A stretch of DNA of 64,000 nucleotides from the NCBI RefSeq assembly GCF_008973485.1, contig NZ_CP031223.1:2604001-2668000 (forward strand), written 5' to 3'. The notes beneath the pieces were generated by a model that was not told the origin of the DNA, made no database searches, and saw only the letters and a list, made by a program, of their open reading frames with translations. Origin of the DNA: Psychrobacillus glaciei (GTDB taxonomy: Bacteria > Bacillota > Bacilli > Bacillales_A > Planococcaceae). Made by a program: the position numbers and the translations under genes. Positions within the stretch are counted from its first letter, which is position 1; every line of letters starts with the position of its first letter. Positions 1 to 8,491 of this stretch are shown piece by piece.

Positions 1-148
1 TTCTCATTTTGGCAGCTTTGATGAAAATTTCTAAATTATTTTTTATCTTATCTTGCCCAATGTATTGGGATAATAATTGTGGACGAAGCGATTGCTCAAA
101 TGGCTCATCAAAATTAGAAACTTCACTTGATATTACACGATCTGTCAT
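1..148 (-). CDS. ruvB: RuvB, Holliday junction branch-migration helicase (N-terminus, cut by window edge)
   Basis: Only about 49 codons are present. The minus-strand reading begins [20 protein letters not shown] and continues [19 protein letters not shown], the typical RuvB N-terminus (family proteins have SLRP and the YIGQ motif before the AAA+ core). An AGAACCTCC-type complement upstream (151-161) gives a GGAGGTTCT ribosome-binding site. RuvB is the hexameric AAA+ motor that works with RuvA on Holliday junctions. It lies downstream of ruvA in the same orientation, as in B. subtilis, but about 310 bases of repeat-bearing DNA separate the two. The Walker motifs lie outside the window. Confidence 0.93.
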   Translation of the reverse strand, partial: MTDRVISSEVSNFDEPFEQSLRPQLLSQYIGQDKIKNNLEIFIKAAKMR

Positions 149-229
149 TTCTAGAACCTCCTTACTTACTTGAGTTAATTTCATAAATAGCATTTAATTA
201 TTAAAACACGAACAATACTTAATTTATTG

Positions 230-356
230 ATTGGAGCGACAGGCTGCGACTCCAACGGGATGAGTGAGACAGATGAGACATTGCAAACGACGCGAATGCG
301 GCGGTGATGGCTCATCGCTCACCCCGTGGAAAGCGTCTGCCTATAGCGGAAATCAT
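230..356. repeat. GC-rich intergenic repeat, copy 1 (between ruvB and ruvA)
   Basis: The ruvB-ruvA gap (149-458) holds no gene. It contains a markedly GC-rich block against AT-rich flanks. Bases 301-355 (GCGGTGATGGCTCATCGCTC onward, then GGAAAGCGTCTGC and AGCGGAAATCA) match 1576-1630 with only a few mismatches. GGTGA...TCACC forms a small internal hairpin. The block resembles intergenic repeats common in Bacillales genomes, but I could not compare it with any database. Confidence 0.7.
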
Positions 357-458
357 GCTGATTTATGAAGAGCATATTATATATTCATACTTTTCACTTT
401 AATATTGCTCGTGTTTTATGCACTAAATTTGAATTATGAAATTGATTCACTTACTTAC

Positions 459-1079
459 TCACTTACTTGAAAATAATAATTGAAGTGCTTTTTTGATGAA
501 ATGATCAGTTGTTTGAAGAGTATCATTCCCTTTTAATAATGGACGAATTTTCGTCAATTCACGTTCTGAATAACCTAACGCAGTTAATGCAAGCATGGCC
601 TCTTCTAACTCATGATTTGCATGACTTGAGTCAAATAATGTTGGTTCGTCTTTTGTAAAATCGAATTGTTCCACATCTATTAAATCATTTAATTTCCCTT
701 TTAAGTCTAAAATCATTTGTCGAGCAGTCTTTTTCCCAACTCCAGGAAATTTCACTAAAAAGGATTCATCTTCACGTTCTATTGCTTGAATAACATGATT
801 TGGTTCGCCACTCGTTAAAATTGCTAGAGCTCCTTTTGGACCAATACCAGAAACAAGAATAAGCTTTCTAAATAACTCTCTTTGCGAGAGATCTAAAAAA
901 CCCATTAATTGCTGTGTGTCTTCCCTAACATGAAAATGTGTATACACTTGAATCACTTCTTCACTTTTTCGAAAAGCAAATGGATTTGGTGTAAAAAGTT
1001 GATAACCAATTCCTTGTTGTTCTACTACCACATATTCAGGTGTAACACGGGTCACCTGACCTTTTATGTAATCATACAT
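459..1079 (-). CDS. ruvA: RuvA, Holliday junction DNA-binding subunit
   Basis: 206 residues, the normal length for RuvA. It binds four-way junctions as a tetramer and loads RuvB rings. The N-terminal OB-fold begins MYDYIKGQV. Two helix-hairpin-helix motifs are visible, LILVSGIGPKGAL near residue 75 and FPGVGKKTARQMILDLK near residue 110. The C-terminal domain III that contacts RuvB ends in ALQLLFSSK. The start ATG has GTGAGGG upstream. In B. subtilis bofC precedes ruvA; here the upstream DNA has no gene and is filled with repeats. Confidence 0.96.
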   Translation of the reverse strand: MYDYIKGQVTRVTPEYVVVEQQGIGYQLFTPNPFAFRKSEEVIQVYTHFHVREDTQQLMGFLDLSQRELFRKLILVSGIGPKGALAILTSGEPNHVIQAIEREDESFLVKFPGVGKKTARQMILDLKGKLNDLIDVEQFDFTKDEPTLFDSSHANHELEEAMLALTALGYSERELTKIRPLLKGNDTLQTTDHFIKKALQLLFSSK

Positions 1080-1150
1080 GCTATTTATCCCTCACAATCG
1101 TCAGACCTATTATAGCATAATAGTATAGACAATAAAAAAAACGAAAGGAA

Positions 1151-1330
1151 CCTTTAAGTGCATTTTGTCTTTACCATTTCCAGAGTGTTTTGGACGAAAC
1201 ATTTGATCCTGAGGTAACTCGTAGCAAAAAAACTGGCTATACTTTTACCATTAAAGTTTTGGATCGTGAAGTGACTGCATCACTTCCAGTTCCTCTTTTT
1301 TGGTAATCTTGTGGCGGATGTTTGTCCGTC
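1151..1330 (+). repeat. Degenerate intergenic repeat family, copy A
   Basis: Bases 1151-1201 (CCTTTAAGTGCA, then ATTTCCAGAGTG, then TTTGGACGAAACA) align with 45967-46017 with about five mismatches in 51 bases. Copy A then carries about 31 extra bases before CTGGCTATACT, which follows directly in copy C. The later part, AATCTTGTGGCGGATGTTTG plus TCCGTCGC (1304-1330), is found inverted around 4201-4225. No open frame covers it. It may be the remains of a small mobile element. Confidence 0.65.
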
Positions 1331-1562
1331 GCCATCTTGGAATATGTAGAGGCAAGGTGCATAAGGTTTGGTTTAATGAGAGAATAAATCCTTACCTATT
1401 CTTTTAAAAGCGAACGAAGATACAATTTCGTCCGCTCAGCACTTCTTTATCAATAGATGCTAACTATTTTTTCTAAGTTCCACCAACTACTTCTAAACTC
1501 TCTTTATTAGCACTAGTTCATTATTTTGACCTAGCATTTTGTCTTATTTACTTTTCGCGTTA

Positions 1563-1630
1563 ATTTCCGCTGCAGGCGGTGATGGCTCATCGCTCACCCC
1601 ACGGAAAGCGTCCGACTGCAGCGGAAATCA
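1563..1630. repeat. GC-rich intergenic repeat, copy 2, with perfect 13-bp terminal inverted repeat
   Basis: ATTTCCGCTGCAG at 1563-1575 is the exact reverse complement of CTGCAGCGGAAAT at 1616-1628. The interior repeats the GGTGATGGCTCATCGCTCACC hairpin of copy 1 (301-355). The whole block can fold into one cruciform or hairpin. In copy 1 the outer arm has decayed. Confidence 0.75.
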
Positions 1631-1674
1631 ATCTGTTCTTCGCTCACAAGTTTATATAATTTCTTATTCTTCAA

Positions 1675-1705
1675 GAAAAAAGGTCGCTCTTTAAATGAGC
1701 GACCT
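1675..1705 (-). terminator. Rho-independent terminator of the safA-kinase unit
   Basis: AGGTCGCTC / GAGCGACCT is a 9-bp perfect stem with a 7-base loop (1681-1705). A run of six T follows on the minus strand (1675-1680). It lies 17 bases past the kinase stop codon. Confidence 0.9.
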
Positions 1706-1721
1706 ACGCTAATTCATCTTC

Positions 1722-2570
1722 TTATAAGTGACTTAAATTATAGCATAATTTTGGCCATTCTGTTAGCGCTTTATTTGTATATGGAATTAGTTGATCAATA
1801 AATTTTTGCTTTCTCTCTATTGGCAACGCATATGCATATAGCCATTCCCTATATAATTCATTGGGATACATCAAAGCTTCTTTATGTTTTAATACTACCT
1901 TTTCTAATAATGGAAATTCATGAATCAAAAAATAAATGTCATAGTCAATTGCAGGAAGTACACGATGCACCCACAAGATGTCTTCCACTTCCTTTGGACC
2001 AATTACAGCAAGATCAAAGTCTATCATTTTGTATGCTTTCTGATTGGACAAAAAGTTATGATGCACTACATCTCCATGCAAAATAGTAATATCCTGGTTA
2101 CTAAACGATTGTATATTATTCAATGCAATTTCACCATATTGGATAAGCATCTTCGTTTTTTCTACACCCATATAAAATTCTACAAAATAAGCAATCTCTT
2201 TCATTTTTAAAAACCGATTTTGCCACTTAGCGATTAAATCAAACTGTCCCAACAAGTTCGAGTCTTCCCACTTGATAAAACGATTCGTTTCATGTAACTC
2301 GCTTAATAAGGAATAGACTTCTTTTCGATCTCTTTCACTTCCATAATCAACTGAGTGTGTCCCATTGAACCAAGGTTGTATAATAAAGTCTTCTTGTGCA
2401 GACTCCATAACTGGTAATATAAAAGCCGTATCAAGTTGCTGTAACTCTTGATGAATTAAACGAATCTTTTCTGCCTGTTCCACCGTTGAATACTTTTTTA
2501 CAGAAAAAAGACCATTTTCATTTTCCCATTTCCATACATTCTTTTTTATTTGTCTAATATAATTATTCAC
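1722..2570 (-). CDS. APH/ChoK-fold phosphotransferase, spore-coat kinase-like (YsxE/CotS-type)
   Basis: 282 residues. The aminoglycoside/choline-kinase fold is supported by the catalytic HGDVVHHN motif near residue 165 and the metal-binding DFD near 183. The start is GTG, four bases after the safA stop, without a good ribosome-binding site of its own, so translation is probably coupled to safA. In B. subtilis the comparable kinase YsxE is linked to spoVID and CotS is a coat protein; here the kinase pairs with SafA. A role in modifying or assembling the spore coat is inference from this context. A small-molecule kinase (choline, sugar or drug) is the alternative. A terminator follows at 1675-1705. 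Confidence 0.7.
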   Translation of the reverse strand: MNNYIRQIKKNVWKWENENGLFSVKKYSTVEQAEKIRLIHQELQQLDTAFILPVMESAQEDFIIQPWFNGTHSVDYGSERDRKEVYSLLSELHETNRFIKWEDSNLLGQFDLIAKWQNRFLKMKEIAYFVEFYMGVEKTKMLIQYGEIALNNIQSFSNQDITILHGDVVHHNFLSNQKAYKMIDFDLAVIGPKEVEDILWVHRVLPAIDYDIYFLIHEFPLLEKVVLKHKEALMYPNELYREWLYAYALPIERKQKFIDQLIPYTNKALTEWPKLCYNLSHL

Positions 2571-2573
2571 TTT

Positions 2574-3515
2574 TTAAAAGTGATGGAATGGATGTGGTGG
2601 ACACGGATATACTGGTACGTAGCATACAGGCATATATGGATAATGCCCATAAGGTTGCATTTCCTGCATATCTGGTTCCATGTATGGGAATGACTGCATT
2701 GACTGGCATTGTTCACATTGACACATTGGTTCGTACGGATACATTGGTACAAACTCGGTAGAAGGTTCTTCCATTATTGGACTCACATATTGTGGAGCAG
2801 ATGGCGGTGGAATTGGCTGTGGCTGTGGTTGTACTGGAGCCATTGGTTGAATTTGAGTTACCGGATTTGCTTCATTTATTACTTTGATTTCTTCTTTTTC
2901 ACGATCTTCATTATGAATATTTATATGAATTGATGTAGATTCAATAAGTCTCCACCCTTGAGGTGAAGGAGTCATTTCTATTTCTGGTACAGGCATTATA
3001 TGATAAGGCATAGTATAAGTATGAACTGGTGGTGCTTGTTGAATCGGTGGAGCTAGTGGCGGTGCTTGTTGAACTGGTGGTGCTATTGGTACGGGTTGAA
3101 CAGGCATCGCTTTGTATATCGGATGAACTGGTTGTGCCTTATAAATTGGGTGAACTGCATGCGATATATGAACTGGATGAACTGGATGATGTGGGTGATG
3201 GTGATGAATTTCGTGATGCGGATGAGTTTCGTGATGCGGATGAGTTGGTTGATGACTCATGTTTGTTTCATGATGTGGCTGGATCTTGACTTCCTCCTTC
3301 TTAATCATTTGTTTCTTAACATGACGGTCCTCGCTATATGGATGTCTCGTAGACTCCATTTTTTTCGTTTCAGGAATAAAAATCTTCATCCCTGGCACAA
3401 TATACTCTGGATTTGCCAGATGTGCATTTAACTTCTTTAGTTCATCAAAGGAAACATCGTAGCTTCTTGATATTTTCCAAAGAGTGTCCCCTTTTTGTAC
3501 GATATGAATGTGCAC
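2574..3515 (-). CDS. safA: SafA-like spore coat morphogenetic protein, N-terminal LysM
   Basis: 313 residues. A LysM domain fills residues 1-50 (HIVQKGDTLWKISRSYDVS, PGMKIFIP). A charged linker follows, then a striking His/Pro-rich tract (residues about 80-150) with runs such as HPHHETHPHHE and a repeated HPIYKA. The C-terminus is rich in Pro, Met, Tyr and Cys and ends in CPPHPFHHF. SafA binds spore cortex peptidoglycan through LysM and directs inner-coat assembly with SpoVID. The start is GTG with an ideal AGGAGGA site. The position between ruvA and pheA matches B. subtilis safA. The His-rich tract could bind metal or be cross-linked; this is inference. Confidence 0.83.
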   Translation of the reverse strand: MHIHIVQKGDTLWKISRSYDVSFDELKKLNAHLANPEYIVPGMKIFIPETKKMESTRHPYSEDRHVKKQMIKKEEVKIQPHHETNMSHQPTHPHHETHPHHEIHHHHPHHPVHPVHISHAVHPIYKAQPVHPIYKAMPVQPVPIAPPVQQAPPLAPPIQQAPPVHTYTMPYHIMPVPEIEMTPSPQGWRLIESTSIHINIHNEDREKEEIKVINEANPVTQIQPMAPVQPQPQPIPPPSAPQYVSPIMEEPSTEFVPMYPYEPMCQCEQCQSMQSFPYMEPDMQEMQPYGHYPYMPVCYVPVYPCPPHPFHHF

Positions 3516-3941
3516 AGTTTTCCTCCTTCCTTCCCTCTAAAATATGTATATCCATATCAAATGGTCACATGTTTTTAAAACAATGTAAGTCCCTTCTTGT
3601 TCAACTTATGAAAAGACAGTAGGCAGTTATGCCAGTTTGAATGGATTATTATTGAAAAAACTCACATGTGTTGATTAACCAAAAATACCTAAAGTTATTG
3701 GATGATTTGGTGATAAAATACTAGAAGCTTACTATATTGTAGCTTTTGGATTACTTTGAACTGAACGATTACTGCACCATTACCGAGATTTCTGAATACG
3801 AAGGGATGCAACTTTGTCGCATCCTTTCGCATTCTTTCCGATAATCGAGTGGTAGTCATTCGTCCATCGCTCTACGCAAGTACAAATAAACCAAGTGCCA
3901 AAGCTTTTAGGAATGAAAGAATAGACATTTTCCTATTCATA

Positions 3942-3979
3942 GACTAAGCAGCCAAAGATGCAATTTTGGCTGCTTAGTC
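3942..3979. repeat. Perfect 15-bp inverted repeat (orphan hairpin)
   Basis: GACTAAGCAGCCAAA (3942-3956) and TTTGGCTGCTTAGTC (3965-3979) are exact reverse complements around an 8-base loop. No gene ends nearby and neither side has a good T-run, so it is not an obvious terminator. It sits within the repeat-filled gap. Confidence 0.8.
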
Positions 3980-4104
3980 CTTCTCTAAAGTGTTTCCACC
4001 ATTTCGATTTGAAAGAAAGTATCACTTTTTTACACAGCTTCTCCATATGACTAGTAATCCTTAGCAAAAATAAGCAAGGAACGTATGGTAAAAAGTATAG
4101 AGTT

Positions 4105-4265
4105 CACGAAATTGCATCTTCAGGAACTTGCAAACTCGGTAGAACGGCAGCTATTCTCTCATTCTCCAAAAAAGCATTTTTCTCTTGAGCGTTTTAGGTA
4201 AGCGACGGACAAATATCCACAACAAGATTATAGAAAATGGGATGGTGATCATTTCGTCCAAAACG
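4105..4265 (-). repeat. Degenerate intergenic repeat family, copy B (inverted)
   Basis: Read on the minus strand this shows GTTTTGGACGAAAT, then AATCTTGTTGTGGATATTTG followed by TCCGTCGC, then AATGAGAGAAT and GAAGATGCAATTTCGT, in the same order as 1190-1200, 1304-1330, 1376-1386 and 1413-1429 of copy A. Spacing has drifted but order and orientation are kept. Confidence 0.6.
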
Positions 4266-4404
4266 AACCGAAAACGTACAGATGCAAATGGAGACTTTTA
4301 CTCATTACTAACAAGTATATTTTGTAAGAAAGTTGTTAATCAACAGATGTGGAAAAAACTAAAAGGTAGCCTCTAAAGTGGGATCTCGAATAACCCAAAT
4401 AAAT

Positions 4405-4434
4405 AAGCACCTCCATTTGAATAGGAAGGTGCTT
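4405..4434 (-). terminator. Terminator downstream of pheA
   Basis: AAGCACCT / AGGTGCTT with inner CC/GG forms a stem around ATTTGAATA, about 45 bases past the pheA stop. T-rich tails occur on both sides, so it could act in either direction. Confidence 0.75.
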
Positions 4435-4478
4435 TTATTGTCTATAATAAATTTCACATCATCAGTGAAAAGCGTTTA

Positions 4479-5336
4479 TTAGGTTTTGTATGTAAAATAA
4501 GAACCAAGGGATTTAACTTCACATCCTAAAGCTCTTAACTCCTCCAAAGCCCCTACCATCATTGGCGTTCGCTCGTCTTCTAAAACATCAATAACGAAAA
4601 AGTATTGACCTAATCCTGTTTTTAATGGACGGGATTCAATCTTACTTAAATTGAGCTGTCTCCATGCAAAAACAGAAAGTACTTGATGTAACGCTCCAGA
4701 GCGATCATCTTTTGGTAAAGTAATCATAACCGTCGTTTTAACTTCATCAATTTGCCCAATTTTCTGTATGCAAAGATTGCTTTTTGAAAGCACAAAGAAA
4801 CGTGTATGATTAAAATGGAAATCATGAATATTATGTTCGACAATCGATAATCCATATTCAGTAGCTGCGGATGAATTTCCAATTGCAGCAATATAGTCCT
4901 GTTCATTTTCGGAAACAAACTTAGCTGCCGCTGCTGTTGAAGTTGATTGTTCAAGAGGAACTTTGCCAAAACGATAATATAAATACTTATGACACTGTGC
5001 TAAAGCATGTGGATGAGAGTAGATAGTATTTATTTCTTCCCACTTTTTTTCATTATTTGGATGAACCATTAGATGTTGCTCAATTGGAGATTGTATTTCC
5101 GCAATCACATATAAATCTACTTCATGAAATAAGTAATCAATTGTTAGCGGAACAGTTCCCTCTAAGGCATTTTCCAGAGGAACAACAGCAATATCTACTT
5201 TCCCGTTTACAACTGATTCAATGCATTCAGGTATCGTTCGAGTAGATACAAGCAAATCATTTTGAAATAATGCTTTAGTTGCTAAATGCGTAAAGGAAGC
5301 TTCTGGTCCAAGATAAGCCACTTTTTGTATTGCCAT
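4479..5336 (-). CDS. pheA: Prephenate dehydratase (phenylalanine biosynthesis)
   Basis: 285 residues. Converts prephenate to phenylpyruvate. The catalytic periplasmic-binding-like domain (residues 1-180) opens with VAYLGPEASFTHLA and contains the conserved NHTRFFVL motif with the TRF triad near residue 179. A C-terminal ACT domain (about 200-280) carries GALHQVLSVFAW and the ESRP signature that binds phenylalanine for feedback inhibition. A GGAGG site lies before the ATG. It is the last gene of spo0B-obg-pheB-pheA, 12 bases after pheB, and is followed by a terminator. Confidence 0.96.
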   Translation of the reverse strand: MAIQKVAYLGPEASFTHLATKALFQNDLLVSTRTIPECIESVVNGKVDIAVVPLENALEGTVPLTIDYLFHEVDLYVIAEIQSPIEQHLMVHPNNEKKWEEINTIYSHPHALAQCHKYLYYRFGKVPLEQSTSTAAAAKFVSENEQDYIAAIGNSSAATEYGLSIVEHNIHDFHFNHTRFFVLSKSNLCIQKIGQIDEVKTTVMITLPKDDRSGALHQVLSVFAWRQLNLSKIESRPLKTGLGQYFFVIDVLEDERTPMMVGALEELRALGCEVKSLGSYFTYKT

Positions 5337-5348
5337 ATGTAATCCTCC

Positions 5349-5804
5349 TTACAAAGCACCAGAACTAATTACTTCAGCAGATTCCACAAAGTCTAGTCGC
5401 TTTAATTCATTGATAAAATCATCTAGTTGTTTTGTCATCTCCGTAACATCTAAAGACAATGTAACGCTTGCTCTTCCTTGGATTGGAATAGTTTGATGTA
5501 TAGTCAAGATATTAATGGAAGATTCCGCAACAAGTTGCAAAAGTCTAGCAAGGGCGCCTTCTCTGTCCTCAAGTTGGAGAAATACCGTTAATATTCTCTC
5601 CTGTACAATCGAATGGAAAGGAAAAACCGCATCACGATACTTATAAAAAGCACTTCGAGATAAATCAACTTCTTTTACTGCATCCCAAATGGAAGACACT
5701 TTTCCAGATTGGAGAAGATGCTTTGCTTCCAAAGTTTTTTGCATTGCTTCGGTAAGAACATCCTCTCTTACTAAATAAAAGCGTTGATGCGTCACATCTT
5801 TCAT
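5349..5804 (-). CDS. pheB: ACT-domain protein PheB
   Basis: 151 residues, the usual length. An N-terminal segment ([21 protein letters not shown]) with a helix-turn-helix-like stretch, [20 protein letters not shown], precedes a C-terminal ACT domain (about 70-147, [20 protein letters not shown]). The family is known as PheB in B. subtilis and is linked to phenylalanine metabolism; its enzymatic role is not established and older chorismate mutase labels are not supported by a mutase motif. The start has TGAGGAAA upstream, and the gene lies 17 bases after obg. Confidence 0.9.
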   Translation of the reverse strand: MKDVTHQRFYLVREDVLTEAMQKTLEAKHLLQSGKVSSIWDAVKEVDLSRSAFYKYRDAVFPFHSIVQERILTVFLQLEDREGALARLLQLVAESSINILTIHQTIPIQGRASVTLSLDVTEMTKQLDDFINELKRLDFVESAEVISSGAL

Positions 5805-5821
5805 ACGGTTTCCTCATTTCC

Positions 5822-7111
5822 CTATTCGATAAATTCAAACTCAAATTCTAATAGTCTTACTGTATCTCCATCCTTAGCACCACGTAAACGAAGTGCTTCA
5901 TCGATTCCCATCCCTCTCAACTGTCTAGAGAATCTACGAATTGAGTCTTCGCGGCTGAAGTCAGTCATTTTAAATAAGCGTTCCACTGTTCCACCAGCTA
6001 AAATAAATGATCCATCATCATCTCTTGAAATCGTGAAATCGTCTTTTTTCGCTTCATGTTTGTACATAACAGAGGTTTCTGTTTCCTCTTCCGCTAAATC
6101 TTCTAATGGGTATTCGGGAGCATCTTCTAACAAGTCGGCAATAGCGAAAAGTAAATCTTGTACTCCTTGTCGAGAAATAGCAGAAATCGAGAAGATTTTC
6201 ACATCCGATCCAATTTTTTCGCGGAATATTTTTAAGTTTTCTTCTGATTCAGGCATGTCCATTTTATTCGCAACTATAAGTTGAGGTCTTTCTGTTAAAC
6301 GTAAATTATATTGTTTTAGTTCATCATTAATCGTCAAGTAGTCTTCATAAGGTTCTCGTCCTTCGAGTCCTGACATATCAATCATATGCACAATAACTCG
6401 TGTACGCTCAATATGACGCAAGAATTGATGACCTAGGCCTATCCCCTCATGTGCACCTTCGATCAATCCTGGTAAGTCTGCCATCGCAAAACTTCGATGA
6501 TCTTCCGTTTCGACCATTCCTAAATTTGGAACTATGGTTGTGAAATGATACGGCGCGATCTTTGGTTTCGCAGACGATACAACGGATAATAAAGTCGATT
6601 TCCCTACACTTGGGAATCCAACCAAACCAACATCAGCTAAAACTTTAAGTTCTAACGTAACATTTAACTCGAACCCAGGTTCACCTTTCTCAGAAAGCTC
6701 TGGTGCGGGATTGGCAGGAGTCGCAAAACGAGAATTCCCTCTACCACCGCGTCCACCTCTAGCAATTGCTGCTTTTTGACCATGTTCCACTAAGTCAGCT
6801 ATAACTTGACCAGTTTCTTCATTCATTACAACAGTACCAGGGGGAACTTTTACGAATAAATCATCCGCATTTGCTCCGTGCATATTCTTACTACCGCCAT
6901 GATCCCCTCGGTTTGCTTTAAAAATTCGTTTATAGCGGAAATCCATTAACGTACGTAAACCTTCATCTACTACGAAAATAACATCTCCACCATTTCCTCC
7001 GTCCCCACCTGCAGGACCGCCTAGAGGTACATACTTTTCACGACGGAATCCAACCATACCATCTCCGCCGTCTCCACCTTTGACGTACACTTTTACGTGA
7101 TCAACAAACAT
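5822..7111 (-). CDS. obg: Obg/CgtA, ribosome-associated GTPase
   Basis: 429 residues. Three domains are seen: the glycine-rich Obg fold (1-158, with [21 protein letters not shown] and repeated GGRGGRGN), the G domain (about 159-330: [10 protein letters not shown] for G1, [10 protein letters not shown] for G3, NKMD for G4) and the C-terminal OCT domain (about 350-428, ending [10 protein letters not shown]). Obg is essential for 50S maturation, stress response and sporulation onset. It sits 5 bases after spo0B, the classical spo0B-obg operon. Confidence 0.97.
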   Translation of the reverse strand: MFVDHVKVYVKGGDGGDGMVGFRREKYVPLGGPAGGDGGNGGDVIFVVDEGLRTLMDFRYKRIFKANRGDHGGSKNMHGANADDLFVKVPPGTVVMNEETGQVIADLVEHGQKAAIARGGRGGRGNSRFATPANPAPELSEKGEPGFELNVTLELKVLADVGLVGFPSVGKSTLLSVVSSAKPKIAPYHFTTIVPNLGMVETEDHRSFAMADLPGLIEGAHEGIGLGHQFLRHIERTRVIVHMIDMSGLEGREPYEDYLTINDELKQYNLRLTERPQLIVANKMDMPESEENLKIFREKIGSDVKIFSISAISRQGVQDLLFAIADLLEDAPEYPLEDLAEEETETSVMYKHEAKKDDFTISRDDDGSFILAGGTVERLFKMTDFSREDSIRRFSRQLRGMGIDEALRLRGAKDGDTVRLLEFEFEFIE

Positions 7112-7116
7112 TTATT

Positions 7117-7650
7117 TCACTCCAATCTCTCAGTTGCAATTAACTTAAATTTAATTCGGGATTCTGTGTTCATTTCTTTTTCCACACGAAATAAGTCTGT
7201 AAAAGACTCATCGATCCAGGTATATGAAGTCCATTCTCCAACTAACTCTACCTGTACTTCTAATACATCATGAGAATATAGATGAACGCTTAATATCTGT
7301 TCTTGATATCCTTTCAGCAAAGGATACATTGTATCGATAAATCGTTTCAAATACTCTTGTAAAGGTGAATCGTATCGTTCTGCACCCCTTTTTAAGAGCG
7401 TTGTTTGAACTTCTAACGATACTTTATTGTAAGCCATACTGAATGTTTGTATCCATTCATTAGTATTATACAAACCTATATTATTCACGTCGAAAAATTG
7501 GGTGCATTTTTGTGAGTAAGTGCGAATAAGATTTTTTGCCTCTTCGTGTCTACCCATATCTATATTCATTTGGATTAAATGTAGATTATTTAAAAAATCA
7601 TGCATCGTATGACGCAATACTTCATTAATTGATATTTGTTTAGGCTCCAT
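7117..7650 (-). CDS. spo0B: Spo0B sporulation phosphotransferase
   Basis: 177 residues. Spo0B passes phosphate from Spo0F to Spo0A in the sporulation phosphorelay. The four-helix-bundle motif LRHTMHDFLNNLHLIQ holds the phospho-accepting histidine (His17, aligned with RHDWMN of the B. subtilis protein). The C-terminal half looks like a degenerate kinase ATPase domain. Sequence identity in this family is low, so the assignment rests on the motif plus position between rpmA and obg. The ribosome-binding site is weak (GGAG about 13 bases before ATG). Confidence 0.92.
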   Translation of the reverse strand: MEPKQISINEVLRHTMHDFLNNLHLIQMNIDMGRHEEAKNLIRTYSQKCTQFFDVNNIGLYNTNEWIQTFSMAYNKVSLEVQTTLLKRGAERYDSPLQEYLKRFIDTMYPLLKGYQEQILSVHLYSHDVLEVQVELVGEWTSYTWIDESFTDLFRVEKEMNTESRIKFKLIATERLE

Positions 7651-7688
7651 ATTCGTTTACACACTCCGTATTAAACTGTCCTTTATCA

Positions 7689-7697
7689 AGTATAACA
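7689..7697 (-). promoter_or_regulatory. Possible extended -10 promoter for spo0B-obg-pheB-pheA
   Basis: On the minus strand TGTTATACT forms a TGnTATAnT-like extended -10 about 40 bases before the spo0B start. No good -35 is visible. It lies between the rpmA terminator and spo0B. Confidence 0.35.
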
Positions 7698-7814
7698 GGT
7701 ATAGACTTTTTTTTCTTGAGTGAAATAAGAGAAGTACGGAAGCTAGTGTCATTATAAGAAACTCTTGTAGAAAATTACCCGCTGTGTATACTTATAACTT
7801 TTCTTGAGAAAAGA

Positions 7815-7842
7815 AAAAGGACTGCATAAATGCAGTCCTTTT
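7815..7842 (-). terminator. Terminator after rpmA
   Basis: AAAAGGACTGCA / TGCAGTCCTTTT, a 12-bp perfect stem with a TAAA loop, 10 bases past the rpmA stop. The minus strand continues TTCTTTTC. Confidence 0.9.
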
Positions 7843-7851
7843 GTTTTTTGA

Positions 7852-8142
7852 TTAAGCTTCTTGAGCTACAGGATATACACTTACTTTTTTCTTGTCGCGG
7901 CCGAAACGCTCAAAGCGCACTACACCGTCAACTTTCGCAAAAAGTGTGTCATCTCCACCACGTCCAACGTTTTCACCCGGATGAATTTTAGTACCGCGTT
8001 GGCGATATAAAATAGATCCGCCTGATACAAATTGTCCATCAGCACGTTTAGCGCCAAGACGTTTTGATTGAGAGTCACGACCATTACGAGTCGAACCTAC
8101 TCCCTTTTTGGATGCGAAAAACTGAAGATTTAATTTTAACAT
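7852..8142 (-). CDS. rpmA: Ribosomal protein bL27 with cleavable N-terminal extension
   Basis: 96 residues from the ATG at 8140-8142. AGGAGG at 8151-8156 sits 8 bases before this ATG, so the in-frame GTG nine bases upstream overlaps the ribosome-binding site and is not the start. The protein opens [17 protein letters not shown], the Firmicutes bL27 extension that is removed by the protease Prp (known from Staphylococcus) between the two phenylalanines and alanine region. The body [18 protein letters not shown] is typical bL27. The adjacent prp gene encodes the matching protease. Confidence 0.97.
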   Translation of the reverse strand: MLKLNLQFFASKKGVGSTRNGRDSQSKRLGAKRADGQFVSGGSILYRQRGTKIHPGENVGRGGDDTLFAKVDGVVRFERFGRDKKKVSVYPVAQEA

Positions 8143-8154
8143 ATGTTCCACCTC

Positions 8155-8490
8155 CTACTGTTTGAAGGTTATTTTTATATACTTCCCATAATCTTGCTCA
8201 ATCGTTTGTAAAGAAACAATCATCGCTTCTAAAATTAACTGCATGTGAGCAGCTTTTTCTGGATTTGATATACCTGGCACTTCGACGTATAAATAGCCTC
8301 CGTCACCTTTTTGCTTTATAATAGGAGTGATTTCTGTAAGTGCAATAATGGCATTAACTGCACCAAATGATACAGCAGAAGCACCTGCACATACTAAATC
8401 TTTTCCATGTTCCGCAAAATCGGCATGTCCTTTCATTTCAAATGAATGAATTAGACCTGATTGATCTTTTGTTACAGTCACTTTAATCAT
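8155..8490 (-). CDS. prp: Ribosomal-processing cysteine protease Prp
   Basis: 111 residues. The catalytic His and Cys appear as MKGHADFAEHG (near residue 22) and DLVCAGASAVSFG (Cys near 34), the Prp signature. In Firmicutes Prp trims the N-terminal extension of bL27, an essential step. It lies between rplU (1 base) and rpmA, with its stop codon overlapping the rpmA ribosome-binding site, the conserved rplU-prp-rpmA order. Confidence 0.94.
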   Translation of the reverse strand: MIKVTVTKDQSGLIHSFEMKGHADFAEHGKDLVCAGASAVSFGAVNAIIALTEITPIIKQKGDGGYLYVEVPGISNPEKAAHMQLILEAMIVSLQTIEQDYGKYIKITFKQ

Positions 8491-8491
8491 C

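Larger units (their letters stand above)
1080..1674. other. Gene-free region with two repeat families
   Basis: About 600 bases between ruvA and the kinase gene have no convincing coding frame. The stretch holds copy A of a degenerate intergenic repeat (1151-1330), a segment with GAAGATACAATTTCGTC near 1413 that also occurs inverted near 4115, and the GC-rich inverted-repeat element at 1563-1630. This is where bofC sits in B. subtilis. Confidence 0.6.
3516..4404. other. Gene-free region between safA and pheA, rich in hairpins and repeat debris
   Basis: B. subtilis has the nifS-nad genes here; none is present. CGAAGGGATGC / GCATCCTTTCG form an imperfect hairpin near 3798-3828. A long perfect hairpin lies at 3942-3979. 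The segment 4105-4265 carries an inverted copy of the 1151-1430 repeat material. The short frame at 4185-4376 runs across this repeat and looks accidental. Confidence 0.6.

Noticed and set aside
3029-3431. Plus-strand frames opposite safA
   Set aside because: They are the antisense of the His/Pro-rich low-complexity tract and have no ribosome-binding site or family likeness.
4185-4376. 63-codon plus-strand frame
   Set aside because: It runs through the inverted degenerate repeat copy B and its codon order follows the repeat, so it is accidental.
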